The notes beneath the pieces were generated by a model. It saw only the letters and a list, made by a program, of their open reading frames with translations. It was not told where the DNA came from and did no database searches. Shown here piece after piece: positions 33,151 through 43,017 of a DNA stretch of 64,000 nt (positions are counted from its first letter, which is position 1; each line of letters opens with the position of its first letter). Source of the stretch: Rhynchopus euleeides (taxonomy: Eukaryota > Euglenozoa > Diplonemea > Diplonemida > Diplonemidae); assembly GCA_963210315.1 (NCBI GenBank), contig OY723288.1, positions 310,001 to 374,000 of the forward strand, read 5' to 3'. Made by a program: the position numbers and the translations under genes.

Positions 33151-33517
33151 CATGTATTTTACATGTATATTTCAGGCATATACATGTATTTTACATGTAT
33201 AATACTTGTCATGCAAGTATTATACATGTAAAATACTTGCATGACAAGTAAAATACATGTATAATACTTGCATGACAAGTAAAATACTTGCATGCAAGTA
33301 AAATACATGTATTTTACTTGCATGCAAGTATTTTACTTGTCATGCAAGTATTTTACATGTATAATACTTGCATGACAAGTATTATACATGTAAAATACAT
33401 GTAAATGCCTGAAATATACATGTAAAATACATGTATATCAAGTAAAAATACATGTATAATAGTTGACATGCAAGTATTATACATGTATTTTTACTTGATA
33501 TACATGTATTTTACATG
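33151..33517. repeat. TACATGTA / ACTTGCATGCAAGT palindrome array, body of outer element
   Basis: About 367 bases consist almost only of short palindromes (TACATGTA, CTTGCATGCAAG, TTGTCATGCAAG, TATACATGTATA). Larger palindromes are built from them, for example around 33299-33325. No coding sequence is seen. Confidence 0.8.
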
Positions 33518-33519
33518 TA

Positions 33520-33864
33520 CCGTATACGTAAATATTTTGGAACGTAAATATTATGGAACGTAAATATTATGGAACGTAAATATTTTGGAACGCTGGTGGG
33601 TTGGCGTTCCAGATTTTTTTCGTTCCATAATATTTACAGGGCTTTCTGCGACTCGGGGACTTGGACCAGGTGATCGGACGGCATACAGAGTCCCTGACGG
33701 GACCTACTCGTGCACTTTTCGTGCGATTCCTGACGCAAGCCATCCTCACCACTGAGTCCCCAACTGGCCCTGTAAATATTTTGGAACGTAAATATTATGG
33801 AACGGACCGGGCAAAAATGGGCCCGTTCCATAATATTTACGTTCCATAATATTTACGTATACGG
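33520..33864. mobile_element. MITE with CCGTATACG ends, 345 bp
   Basis: The terminal inverted repeats are about 42 bases, CCGTATACGTAAATATTTTG at the left and its near-complement at the right, with GGAACGTAAATATTATGG repeated inside. TA flanks both ends (33518-33519 and 33865-33866). The ends resemble those of the pogo-like transposon (CCGTAAACGG), so it may use the same or a related transposase. The core (33650-33765) is unrelated to the other elements and has no gene. Confidence 0.82.
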
Positions 33865-33890
33865 TATATTTCAGGCATATACATGTATTA

Positions 33891-34692
33891 CCGTAAACGG
33901 AAAAAGGGTGGACCGTAAAAATGTTCCAAGTTCCCAAAAAAAGGCCAAACGTTCCATCTTTTTTACGGTCCACCATTTATTGGGACTGAATATGGAAAAG
34001 ACAATGCGTTTTTCGCCCGCGGGCTGGTGGGTTGCGGGGCGCGGACTGCGGCCTCCACGCCGCAGACACCCACACGTAGGCCTCCCGACCTCCCAGCTTT
34101 GGACCCTCCCTCCACCACCGCAACCAACACCAGCAAGAGAAGCAAGTCCTCCCTGCGTGTGGAAAAGGCACGATCTCACCTCGAGACTCACCCACCACCA
34201 CACCTCGAGAAGTGTAGTACCATGCAAGGAGCATTCCGGTAGAAGTAAAAGTAGAACCTGCTGCACGAGCCCACAAAAGCAGCCACAGTACGGCAGGGCG
34301 CGCAGACAGAAGCTGAGACCACCGGGCTCCCTCCAGATGTAAATTCGTGAATCAGTGCCCGAAAAATTCAGGGAAATCGTACTCCTTTAGTGTAGTACAC
34401 CCTGCAGTAACTGTGGGAGAACAGTTCCCGGACGATGGTGAGTGCACACTCTGTGCTGAGGCCCTGTGGTGTTAATCCTGCAGCTTCAGCCGTACGATTT
34501 CCTTGGTTCCTTCGCGACTTCGTCGCGAAGGAACTCGTAAAAAAAACCGCCAAGTCCACGATCCCAACCGTAAAATAGGTGGACCGTAAAAATGTTCCAA
34601 GTTCCGGAAAAATCCCATTTGTTCCATCTTTTTTACGGTCCACCTATAGTACGGTTCACCTTTATTACGGTCCACAATATTTCCGTTTACGG
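33891..34692 (-). mobile_element. Deletion derivative (MITE) 2 of the pogo-like transposon, 802 bp
   Basis: This is a near-identical sister of the derivative at 32341-33148, in the same orientation, flanked by TA (33889-33890 and 34693-34694). The differences are a few substitutions and a small deletion in the CACCACTCACC stretch. The shared internal deletion junction shows that both came from one deleted ancestor. Confidence 0.88.
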
Positions 34693-34792
34693 TATACATG
34701 TATAATAGTTGACATGCAAGTATTATACATGTATAATACATGTATTATACTTGTAGTTATACATGTAAAATTTACAAGATCCCACCGTGGAC

Positions 34793-35060
34793 ATGTCCGG
34801 GGGGGGGGGGGGGGTCAAAATTGGATTTCCCGAATTTCCGGGTCCGGACATGTCCGCCCGGACATCCGGACACCAGAAAATGTCCGCCCGGACATTTCTG
34901 GATGTCCGGATGTCCGGGCGGACATGTCCGGGCGGGAAATTCGGGAAATGTCCGGGGGGGGGGGGGGGGGGGGGGTCAAAATTGGACCCGGACATCCGGA
35001 CACCCGGATTTCCGGGTCCGGGCATGTCCGCCCTGTCCGCCCTGAAATCGCCTAAGGGGC
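34793..35060. repeat. GGACATGTCC / CCGGACATCC palindrome block
   Basis: Many overlapping copies of GTCCGGACATG-type palindromes occur, with two poly(G) tracts (34800-34815 and 34955-34975), each followed by GTCAAAATTGGA. The block starts where the outer element ends. It has no coding sequence and looks like a further palindromic element or satellite. Confidence 0.6.
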
Positions 35061-35465
35061 CGGGGGAAATCCAGGAAATTCGGGAAATCCAGGAATATGA
35101 AGAATCCTCCTTTGATTACTTTATATTCGACGTTGGGGCCGCTTGTTTTCTGCGCCAAAACCCGGGGTGAACAAACCTCACGTGTTTTGCCTGAAGGTTT
35201 GGTGTGAAATGTGTGCGGACACAGTCAAACCAACAGGGCAAGGTATACCATACATGGAGTACGGCCTGACTCAGGCGTGGAGGGCCTGACTTCCCCTTGA
35301 GTTTCCCCTGACTTTAAAAGTCAGGCCAATTTTCAGAAATTTCGCCTGAGTCAGGGGAAAGTCAGGGGAAAGTCAGGGGAAAATCCAGGGATTTTTTGCG
35401 GTGGATTCACGACTCACTGACGGCAATTCTTCATGGATTCACCCCCACACGAAGGCAAGTGCTGA

Positions 35466-35579
35466 TGCATCGAGAGAAAAAGAACCTATGAGGAGTGTCT
35501 TGCCCCGACCCATGTGCCCACCTGTGCCTCGGTGATGGAGCTGGACGGTCTGCTGCGGAAGGACCCGGAGCAGCTGCGC
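35466..35579 (+). pseudogene. Left part of an ORF interrupted by a MULE-like insertion
   Basis: The frame is open from 35466 and runs through MELDGLLRKDPEQLR (Met at 35535). The codons CAG CTG CGC at 35571-35579 form the left copy of a 9-bp target duplication. They recur in the same frame at 39381-39389, where the reading continues. The element at 35580-39380 therefore split a coding region. The combined frame would be at least 38 plus about 163 codons. I do not recognise the protein. Lying inside a TIR element, it may be that element's own gene. Confidence 0.55.
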
Positions 35580-38500
35580 GAGTGAAATCCCATAAGCGTA
35601 TGGTACAACTTTCATTTGCCCATATGTGTATGGTTACCGACACCATACGTATATGGGCAAAAAAGTTTTTTGTAACCATACGTAGTAACGTAATGCCATT
35701 TTTGGTTGGAAAACTGGATTTTTCAGCCAGGTCCAGTCCCTACTCACCTGGACCCCACTTTCACCCCAATTGGAAATCTCCTGACTGGCACCTGGACCCC
35801 ACTTCCACACAAACCCACTGACTCCACTGATCTTGCACAGGCCAGAGAACCAAATTCCAAGTCCAGGGAAACTTCTCCTGAATTGTCAACCAAGCCAGTT
35901 TTCCAAGTTCTGTGACACCTTTCGGTCTCAGCTGGAGGTTCCAAGTTCTGGTGGATTTCAACCAAGTGTTGGCCAGTCCACCAAAACTCTGGAACTTTTC
36001 AGAACTTTTTCATTGACTGAAAGTCCACCAGAACTTGAGAAATCTCAGTTTGATTGAAAATCCATCAGAACACTGCCTGAGGGGGGTGTCGATTTTTTCG
36101 GTTTTTTTCCGTTTTTTCCTTTTTTTTCGTTTTTTCCGCCTGTGGGCGCTGGCTGCGACTTGGTCAAAATTCGACGAAAAAAATCCGAAAAAAAAACGGA
36201 AAACGAAAAAACGGAAAATCCCAAAATCGACACCCTGATTTTCCGTTTTTTTCCGTTTTTTTCCCAGTACCAGAAACAGGCAGGGTCGTCGTAAGACCGG
36301 CGTGCCAAGGGGGAGGTGCTCGCATTTTTTTTTTGGGGGGGTACAGAATGGGTCGTTTTTGGACATTTGAGCCCACTGCGAGCAGTGCCGGGTCCCGGAA
36401 ACGCTGTTTCAAACGCTCAAAAGGGGATGTCGTGGGCACCAGAACCCAGTAAATTTATCACAAATGGTCCCACCCACAAACGGGTTACCCCCTGCCTCTA
36501 GGGGTTCCCCCCACCCACAAATGGGTTACCCCCTACCTCTAGGGGTTCCCCCCACCCACAAATGGGTTACCCCCTGCCTCTAGGGGTTCCCCCCACCCAC
36601 TAATGGGTTACCCCCTGCCTCTAGGGGTTCCCCCCACCCACTAATGGGTTACCCCCTGCCTCTAGGGGTTCCCCCCAGCCACAACTGGGTTACCCCCTGC
36701 CTCTAGGGGTTCCCCCCACCCACAAATAGGTTACCCCCTGCCTCTAGGGGTTCCCCCCAGCCGCAAATGGGTTACCCCCTGCCTCTAGGGGTTCCCCCCA
36801 CCCAGAAACGGGTTACCCCCTACCTCTAGGGGTTCCCCCCAGCCACAAATGGGTTACCCCCTACCTCTAGGGGTTCCCCCCAGCCACAAACGGGTTACCC
36901 CCTACCTCTAGGGGTTCCCCCCACCCACAAATGGGTTACCCCCTACCTCTAGGGGTTCCCCCCACCCAGAAACGGGTTACCCCCTACCTCTAGGGGTTCC
37001 CCCCACCCAGAAACGGGTTACCCCCTACCTCTAGGGGTTCCCCCCACCCACAAATGGGTTACCCCCTGCCTCTAGGGGTTCCCCCCACCCACAAACGGGT
37101 TACCCCCTACCACTAGGGGTTCCCCCCACCCACAAATGGGTTACCCCCTACCTCTAGGGGTTCCCCCCAGCCACAAATGGGTTACCCCCTGCCTCTAGGG
37201 GTTCCCCCCACCCACAAACGGGTTACCCCCTACCTCTAGGGGTTCCCCCCAGCCACAAATGGGTTACCCCCTACCTCTAGGGGTTCCCCCCACCCACAAA
37301 TGGGTTACCCCCTGCCTCTAGGGGTTCCCCCCACCCACAAACGGGTTACCCCCTACCTCTAGGGGTTCCCCCCACCCACAAATGGGTTACCCCCTACCTC
37401 TAGGGGTTCCCCCCAGCCACAAATGGGTTACCCCCTACCTCTAGGGGTTCCCCCCACCCACAAACGGGTTACCCCCTGCCTCTAGGGGTTCCCCCCAGCC
37501 ACAAATGTCTTACCCCTTGCCTCTAGGGGTTCCCCCCAGCCACAAATGGGTTACCCCCTGCCTCTAGGGGTTCCCCCCACCCACAAATAGGTTGCCCCCT
37601 ACCTCTAGAGGTTCCCCCCAGCCACTAATGGGTTGCCCCCGACCTCTAGAGGTTCCCCCCAGCCACCAATGGGTTGCCCCCTACCTCTAGAGGTTCCCCC
37701 CAGCCACTAATGGGTTGCCACCTACCTCTAGAGGTTCCCCCCAGCCACCAATAGGTTGCCCCCTACCTCTAGAGGTTCCCCCCAGCCACCAATGGGTTGC
37801 CACATACCTCTAGAGGTTCCCCCCAGCCACCAATGGGTTGCCACCTACCTCTAGAGGTTCCCCCCAGCCACCAATAGGTTGCCCCCTACCTCTAGAGGTT
37901 CCCCCCAGCCACTAATGGGTTGCCCCCTACCTCTAGGGGTTCCCCCCAGCCACTAATGGGTTGCCACCTACCTCTAGAGGTTCCCCCCAGCCACCAATGG
38001 GTTGCCACCTACCTCTAGAGGTTCCCCCCAGTCACTAATGGGTTGCCACCTACCTCTAGAGGTTCCCCCCAGCCACCAATAGGTTGCCCCCTACCTCTAG
38101 AGGTTCCCCCCAGCCACTAATGGGTTGCCCCCTACCTCTAGAGGTTCCCCCCAGCCACTAATGGGTTGCCACCTACCTCTAGAGGTTCCCCCCAGCCACC
38201 AATGGGTTGCCACCTACCTCTAGAGGTTCCCCCCAGTCACTAATGGGTTGCCACCTACCTCTAGAGGTTCCCCCCAGCCACCAATAGGTTGCCCCCTACC
38301 TCTAGAGGTTCCCCCCAGCCACCAATGGGTTGCCCCCTACCTCTAGAGGTTCCCCCCAGCCACCAATAGGTTGCCCCCTACCTCTAGAGGTTCCCCCCAG
38401 TCACTAATGGGTTGCCCCCTACCTCTAGGGGTTCCCCCCAGCCACTAATGGGTTGCCACCTACCTCTAGAGGTTCCCCCCAGCCACCAATGGGTTGCCAC

Positions 38501-39380
38501 CTACCTCTAGAGGTTCCCCCCAGCCACCAATAGGTTGCCCCCTACCTCTAGAGGTTCCCCCCAGCCACTAATGGGTTGCCCCCTACCTCTAGAGGTTCCC
38601 CCCAGCCACCCCCGCCCCCCCCCCCCCCCCATGACTTCATCCCGTCCCCACCCAAAGCTCAAGCTTCCTGGACACGCTCGTTTGAGCAATCTGGAATCTG
38701 TAGAAGGCTCGCCGTGTAGGCGGCCTTGGCTATTTTGCCGGCTTGCTGGTCTGCGGCCCAGGATGCGCCTGCAGCGCCGTGTTGTCCCACGTTCTTGAGG
38801 CACGAAGCTTGAGGATTCTCTGGCAGATATGTTCACGATGTCATTCACGTCTCAACGGGTTCTTCGGGTGTCCCATTCAAAAAAACACCCGAAAAATATG
38901 ACGACTTTGCTAAACTGGACCCAACTCCCCATACTCTTTTTTTTGCCATTTTTCAGCATTTTCCCCCGATTTTTCGGTTTTTTTTTGAAAAAATTTATTT
39001 TTTGTCCAGAATCGACACCCCCCTGAGGCCAGAATTTTGGTACTGACTGAAAAGTCCAGGATTGAGTGAAGATCCAGCAGAAATTTGGAATTTTTGGCTT
39101 TGGGCTGAAAAGTCCTGTGAAGCCTGAAATTCTGAGTTTTGGCTGGAAATCCACTGAAAATCTGGAAATTTTGGCTTCTGGGTGGAAATCCAGTGGAAGT
39201 CAGAAAATTCCTGAAAAAATGGCCAAACTCTTGTCGGGAAACATTTTTGCCCATATACGTATGGTGTTGGTAACCATACACATATGGGAAAGTAAAGTTT
39301 TTTGTAACCATACGTAATCCTGTAACCATACGTATATGGGCATAAAAACTTTGTACCCATACGTATATGGGCATTGCCTC
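35580..39380. mobile_element. MULE-like non-autonomous element filled with a 41-bp minisatellite
   Basis: An exact 9-bp duplication, CAGCTGCGC, flanks it (35571-35579 and 39381-39389). The ends begin GAG, as in many MULEs. GAGTGAAATCCCATAAGCGT at the left pairs with GAGGCAATGCCCATATACGT read inward from the right (about 18 of 24 matching). Further CCCATATACGTATGG blocks repeat inside both ends (35618-35665 and 39250-39370). No transposase is seen. More than half of it is the minisatellite at 36479-38612. Regions 36060-36260 and 38900-39210 are A/T-rich runs of TTTTTCGGTTTTTT type. Confidence 0.75.
36479..38612. repeat. 41-bp minisatellite, about 52 copies in two subfamilies
   Basis: The period is 41 bases, measured between GGGTTACC starts at 36482 and 36523. 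The first half (to about 37585) uses GGGTTACCCCCT with CTCTAGGGGTTCC. The second half mostly uses GGGTTGCC with CTCTAGAGGTTCC and AGCCACYAAT. The switch is sharp near 37590 and the second half contains larger repeating blocks of several units, which points to separate rounds of amplification. Confidence 0.95.
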
Positions 39381-39878
39381 CAGCTGCGCACTGCCCTGGA
39401 CACGGCGTTGACAACCTGGAAGGCTGCGTTTGACTTGCTCCATGCTTGTTCAGACCACACCCGCAACCTCTCCTGCCAACTCGCCAAGATGGTCCGGGAG
39501 TGCACGAAGGCCAGCACGGTGGTGCCAGCTGCGGTTCTTCGGGAGGCGTGGGAGACGTACGCCTGCCGCCAGGTGTTCGAGTCCGTGTGGGTGACGTCCC
39601 CGAATGTCCTGGCGGCCAGGAAATCGGCCAAGCTCCCCATCCCCAGTGTTGCCTCGTTGAGTGAGCTGTGGAAGAAGGGGCTCTGCAACGCGACTGTGGC
39701 GAAGGAGCTGGAGGAGTACCTGAACACCTCACCGGATGATCTTAACAAGTGGTCACCGGTGGAGAATTGGACATGGAGATTATCCAAACAGCAACAGCAA
39801 ACAAAGAAAAAGGCAATCGAGAAGAAGCCGTACACCCCTCTTGCGTGCGAAAAATATGCCGCAGCGCCGGGTTTGTGA
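39381..39878 (+). pseudogene. Right part of the interrupted ORF
   Basis: It continues in the frame of 35466-35579 after the duplicated codons CAG CTG CGC. The product is helical and ordinary in composition, including TTWKAAFDLLHACSDH, CRQVFESVWVTSP and EEYLNTSPDDLNKW. After about 39755 the reading becomes Gln/Lys-rich and may be intronic; a GT donor is possible at the TGGTCACCG|GTGGAG site. No domain is recognised. Confidence 0.55.
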
Positions 39879-40075
39879 AGCTTCTGGTTGCACGTTTACT
39901 CCGACGGTCAATACATTCGACGCATCGAAGCCGTGCAAAGCAGGCATCCCTGCTGCTGAACTCATCGAGTGCCTCGATCATCACAACAGCCCAGCAGACT
40001 TGACCAAATGGGATGTTTTGGGAATAGCGACCTCCAGCTTGGTGTACAGGACGACCAGGCCGTGGCGTGCACACT
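39855..40075 (+). CDS. Hypothetical exon with Cys residues, related in part to the preceding ORF
   Basis: In another frame, from ATG at 39855, the reading gives MPQRRVCEASGCTFTP followed by ECLDHHNSPADLTKW. The last part resembles EYLNTSPDDLNKW in the ORF just upstream, so the two may be consecutive exons with a repeated motif. After about 40050 the reading becomes low-complexity. Function is unknown. The exact borders are uncertain. Confidence 0.35.
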
Positions 40076-40536
40076 TTTTGAAAGGAGTGGGAAGGGTGGT
40101 GGGTGTGGGGGTGGATTCTTTTGGAAAAAAAACCCCATTGAAAATTCCTGCTGCCTCACCCCCTGAACCCCAAGCACCTCATTTCTGTAAGTACTTGCTT
40201 CGCCAGCCGCAACTCACACCACACAGCACTCACCATGCCACCACCCCGTCAGGTTCTCACATCACAGGGTTGGGAACACTCCAAGGAATATCAGGGGAAA
40301 GTCAAGAAAGAGTCAGGCCAAAAATTTTGCCTGACTGGCCTGAGTTTCCCCTGAGTTTCCCCTGACTACATTTTTTTTCGCCTGAGTTTCCCCTGACTTT
40401 TGCGTTTGCTTGACTCAGCCTGAGTTTCCCCTGACTTCGCCTGACTAGGTCAAAAGTCAGGGGAAACTCGGGGGAAACTCAGGCGGCCAGCGGGGCCCCG
40501 AAATCTTGCCTGACTCAGGCCGTACGGGATGTATGG

Positions 40537-41903
40537 TATACTGTTTGATCCGCCACCCAACAAGGGCTGCCAAAACCATCTTCTTCACCGTGACAAGCAT
40601 ACTGTTCTGTGGGGAAAATAAAGGCTCAAAAGACCAACCTCTCCATTCGATACTCTGGCATGAAGACAATGGGTAAAATACCTCGCAACGCGGGCTTCTG
40701 AGGAAAGAGACGTTTTGAGAGAGCAAGAGCGATACATGGGGCAGGCGGAGGAAGAAGCGGTGAAGGTGGGGGGAGGGAGAGTTGAAATGTACAGTAGTTG
40801 GGCCAGGCCCATGCATGGGGAAGGGGGGAGGGAGGGGGGTGGGGGAGAGGGGGAGAGGAGGGGTACTCCGGTGGCAGGGGGCCTCGTGTCGGGGCCACAC
40901 AATGCCACTGCGGTACCCCGCCCCTCTTCGGTTCATACAGTTGCAGGGAAGGGTGTCATCTCTAATAGGCAAGGTGTTCTCTTTGTTGTAACTTTCCGAC
41001 ACCCGATTTTTTTTGACCTGGGTTTGGCAGAAATATTTGCTGAGGCCAGAATCCAGGAATGTGGCAAATCGGGATGGGGATGGGCTTCGCTTCCGCCAAG
41101 CTTCATGCCAAGCGGGTTTTCTTCGAATAGAAATCAGTCAAATGGGGGAAACTACGCTGAGAACGCAACCCTTTTTTTCACCAATTCGCAAAGATGCCCC
41201 CGCATATGGTCTTTTCTTTCTACGGCTTGAGAATATTTGTGTTGCGCAGATGGCGCAGGAACACATGAGTGCGCTAATGGCAATCTTTTGCGGATCACCA
41301 CCCGGCACATGTGAGGCAGTTTGGCTTTCACCTGACCCCACCTGGTTTGACGCCGGGTAGCGCCTCTTGGCTCTCTCTCTCTCTCTCTCTTCACATAGCC
41401 TGCCAGAAGGCAACGCGGCACATACCATGATTCACACCTACACCCAAGCAAGGCCATCTCCTTTTTCCAGCACACTACAATGTGAATGGGAAGTGCCGTG
41501 TGCTCCTCACTCACGACACCATCACGAGCAGGAGTGTGAGTGTGGAAGCGTCAACGCATCAAGGAAACGGTAGCAAAAGTGCAGAACTTTTTGAGCGGCT
41601 TCGCTGCGACTCGGGAGGGTCCAGAAAGGGCGGGCTGCCGTCTTGCATCCACTGTGCGTTTGAAAATGTCTCCTGATTTGGTCAGAGCTGCCCACCACCA
41701 CCACCCCCCTGCCCGCCGCACCGCCGAGGAGGCCGGCTTGCCTTTGGGAGGGGCCGGGGGACTTTGGGGTCTAGGCTTCGTTCCGCCATGGCGCGGCTTT
41801 CCCCTTTTCCTCTTTTGCAGAAAGCCCAGCCGGCACACATCTGCGCATCCTTTTTGCCGCAGTGGTGGCACAGCAAGCGCACCCTGCACCCACACACACC
41901 ACG
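40537..41903. other. Intergenic, no gene recognised
   Basis: There is a G-rich tract near 40820-40865 and a (CT)n microsatellite near 41372-41390. A short frame around 41480-41660 reads as ordinary protein on both strands, but I recognise nothing. The right end is just downstream of the minus-strand ORF ending at 41904. Confidence 0.35.
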
Positions 41904-42428
41904 CTACCGCCAGCCCCTCTCGCGAAGCGCAGTGCTCTTGGAGGAGGTGCGGGTGCGCAGGTTGTCGGACCAGGAGTGGCGGGACACAGGTGGCGGGGGC
42001 AGCATGGGCGACGGGAATCGCTCCGTGATCGGGTGCTGCCCCGACATCACACGGTGCATCCCTGTGTAGCCGCGCGTGTCGGTGAGGCGCGAGAAGACGG
42101 CAGTGTCCTCGGCCCTGCCGTCGCACTCCTCTGCACTGTGCACAGCAGAACCCATCCTGCTGCCGCACTCGCCGTCGCTGTAAGGCGGCAGCGAGAGGGA
42201 TGCCTCGCGCGGGTCCTGCATGGAACGCTCTCTGTGCATCTCATCGACGCTCTGCGACCCGTTGCCTAACGTGGTGCGCCCGCTGCACAGGTGTGGCCGC
42301 AGCACGCTGGCGTAGGCCCCTGTGTCATACCGCGGCATGTCCAGCCGGGCACGGCTGCTCACCGTTTCGATGCTCGTCAAACGCGCGAACACATCATCGC
42401 AGCCCTGCGACCCTGCTGTATGCAGCAT
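41904..42428 (-). CDS. Exon with p25-alpha/TPPP-like RLTDTxxYTGxH motifs
   Basis: The ORF is 174 residues from 42428 to TAG at 41904. The start may be an exon border, since CTGCATACAG is a fair acceptor just inside. Two related motifs occur: VFARLTSIETVSSRARLD near residues 13-30 and VFSRLTDTRGYTGMHR near 111-126. The second resembles the LTDTxxYTGxHKxRF signature of p25-alpha/TPPP proteins, which associate with tubulin and are common in flagellated protists. The sequence between is Ser/Pro/Glu-rich and probably disordered. No complete p25-alpha core is present. Family assignment rests on a short motif and is tentative. Confidence 0.45.
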   Translation of the reverse strand: MLHTAGSQGCDDVFARLTSIETVSSRARLDMPRYDTGAYASVLRPHLCSGRTTLGNGSQSVDEMHRERSMQDPREASLSLPPYSDGECGSRMGSAVHSAEECDGRAEDTAVFSRLTDTRGYTGMHRVMSGQHPITERFPSPMLPPPPVSRHSWSDNLRTRTSSKSTALRERGWR

Positions 42429-43017
42429 GGGAGGGGCGGGTGGGGTGGCTTGGCGGGTCGTGAGAGGGAGGGGGAGAGGGGGGGAGGGAAGGCTAAGTCG
42501 GTAAGTAAGTCGGTAAGCAAGGCGTCACAGAGAGCCAACCACCACCCTCCGCTCAGAAAAATGCAGGAGGGCAGAGCGGGTGCCCGGGGCCAGCGGGGGG
42601 GAGGGGGTGGCTCCTGTGTGTGGCGGGTGTGTGATGTGAAGTGGCATGGCCTGTGTTGTCTGTGTTGGAACCGAGATCAACGGGAAACCTTACTTGATAG
42701 TACACGATCTCAGCACCCTCGGCGACGTGCGGTGCACAGTATGGTTGTACGGAGCCGGGATGGTGACTACACACAGCTGTCGCCAAATTCACCGGAAGTG
42801 AGCTGAGTGAAAATCACGGCGCACATGATGTGCGTGTGTGTGTACAAATTTGCAACGGCGGTGTCGCGTGGGGCAGGCTAAGTTTCACGACAGCGAAGCT
42901 TCGCACCACCGCACAGCCACACTGATCCAATCCCCACCACAGGACAGCCTGAACCAGATGTGGGGGGAGGGGGGTCGCGGGTGTGGCCGGAAGGCACCAC
43001 CCAGGGGATGAGAGGTG
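42429..43017. other. Intergenic, no gene recognised
   Basis: It is G-rich near 42460-42490 and 42590-42610. A GTGTGTG run lies near 42827-42842. It lies upstream of the minus-strand exon, so more exons of that gene could be here, but I cannot identify them. Confidence 0.35.

Larger units (their letters stand above)
20248..34788. mobile_element. Outer palindromic TIR element carrying a nest of later insertions
   Basis: Bases 20248-20292 and 34744-34788 are perfect inverted copies, beginning ACGGTGGGATCTTGTAAATT. The 4-bp sequence GGAC flanks both ends (20244-20247 and 34789-34792), as expected of a target-site duplication. Taking out the TA-flanked elements inside leaves about 700 bases of TACATGTA and CTTGCATGCAAG palindromes (20293-20381, 32274-32338, 33151-33517, 33867-33888, 34695-34743). 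That reduced element has no coding capacity and looks like a non-autonomous palindromic DNA transposon. I cannot place the superfamily. It has swelled from about 0.7 kb to 14.5 kb by receiving other elements. Confidence 0.8.
35248..40536. mobile_element. TIR element with CCTGACTCAGGC subterminal repeats, 5.3 kb
   Basis: The ends match as inverted repeats: CCATACATGGAGTACGGCCT at 35248 and the complement of CCATACATCCCGTACGGCCT ending at 40536. TATA flanks each side (35244-35247 and 40537-40540), so the duplication is TA or TATA. Both subterminal regions (35260-35395 and 40275-40535) carry many copies of TCAGGGGAAA and CCTGAGTTTCCCCTGACT. The inside holds an ORF interrupted by a MULE-like insertion. 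Confidence 0.8.

Noticed and set aside
36479..38612. CRISPR-like array
   Set aside because: The 41-bp units are continuous with no unique spacers, the context is eukaryotic, and no cas genes are present.
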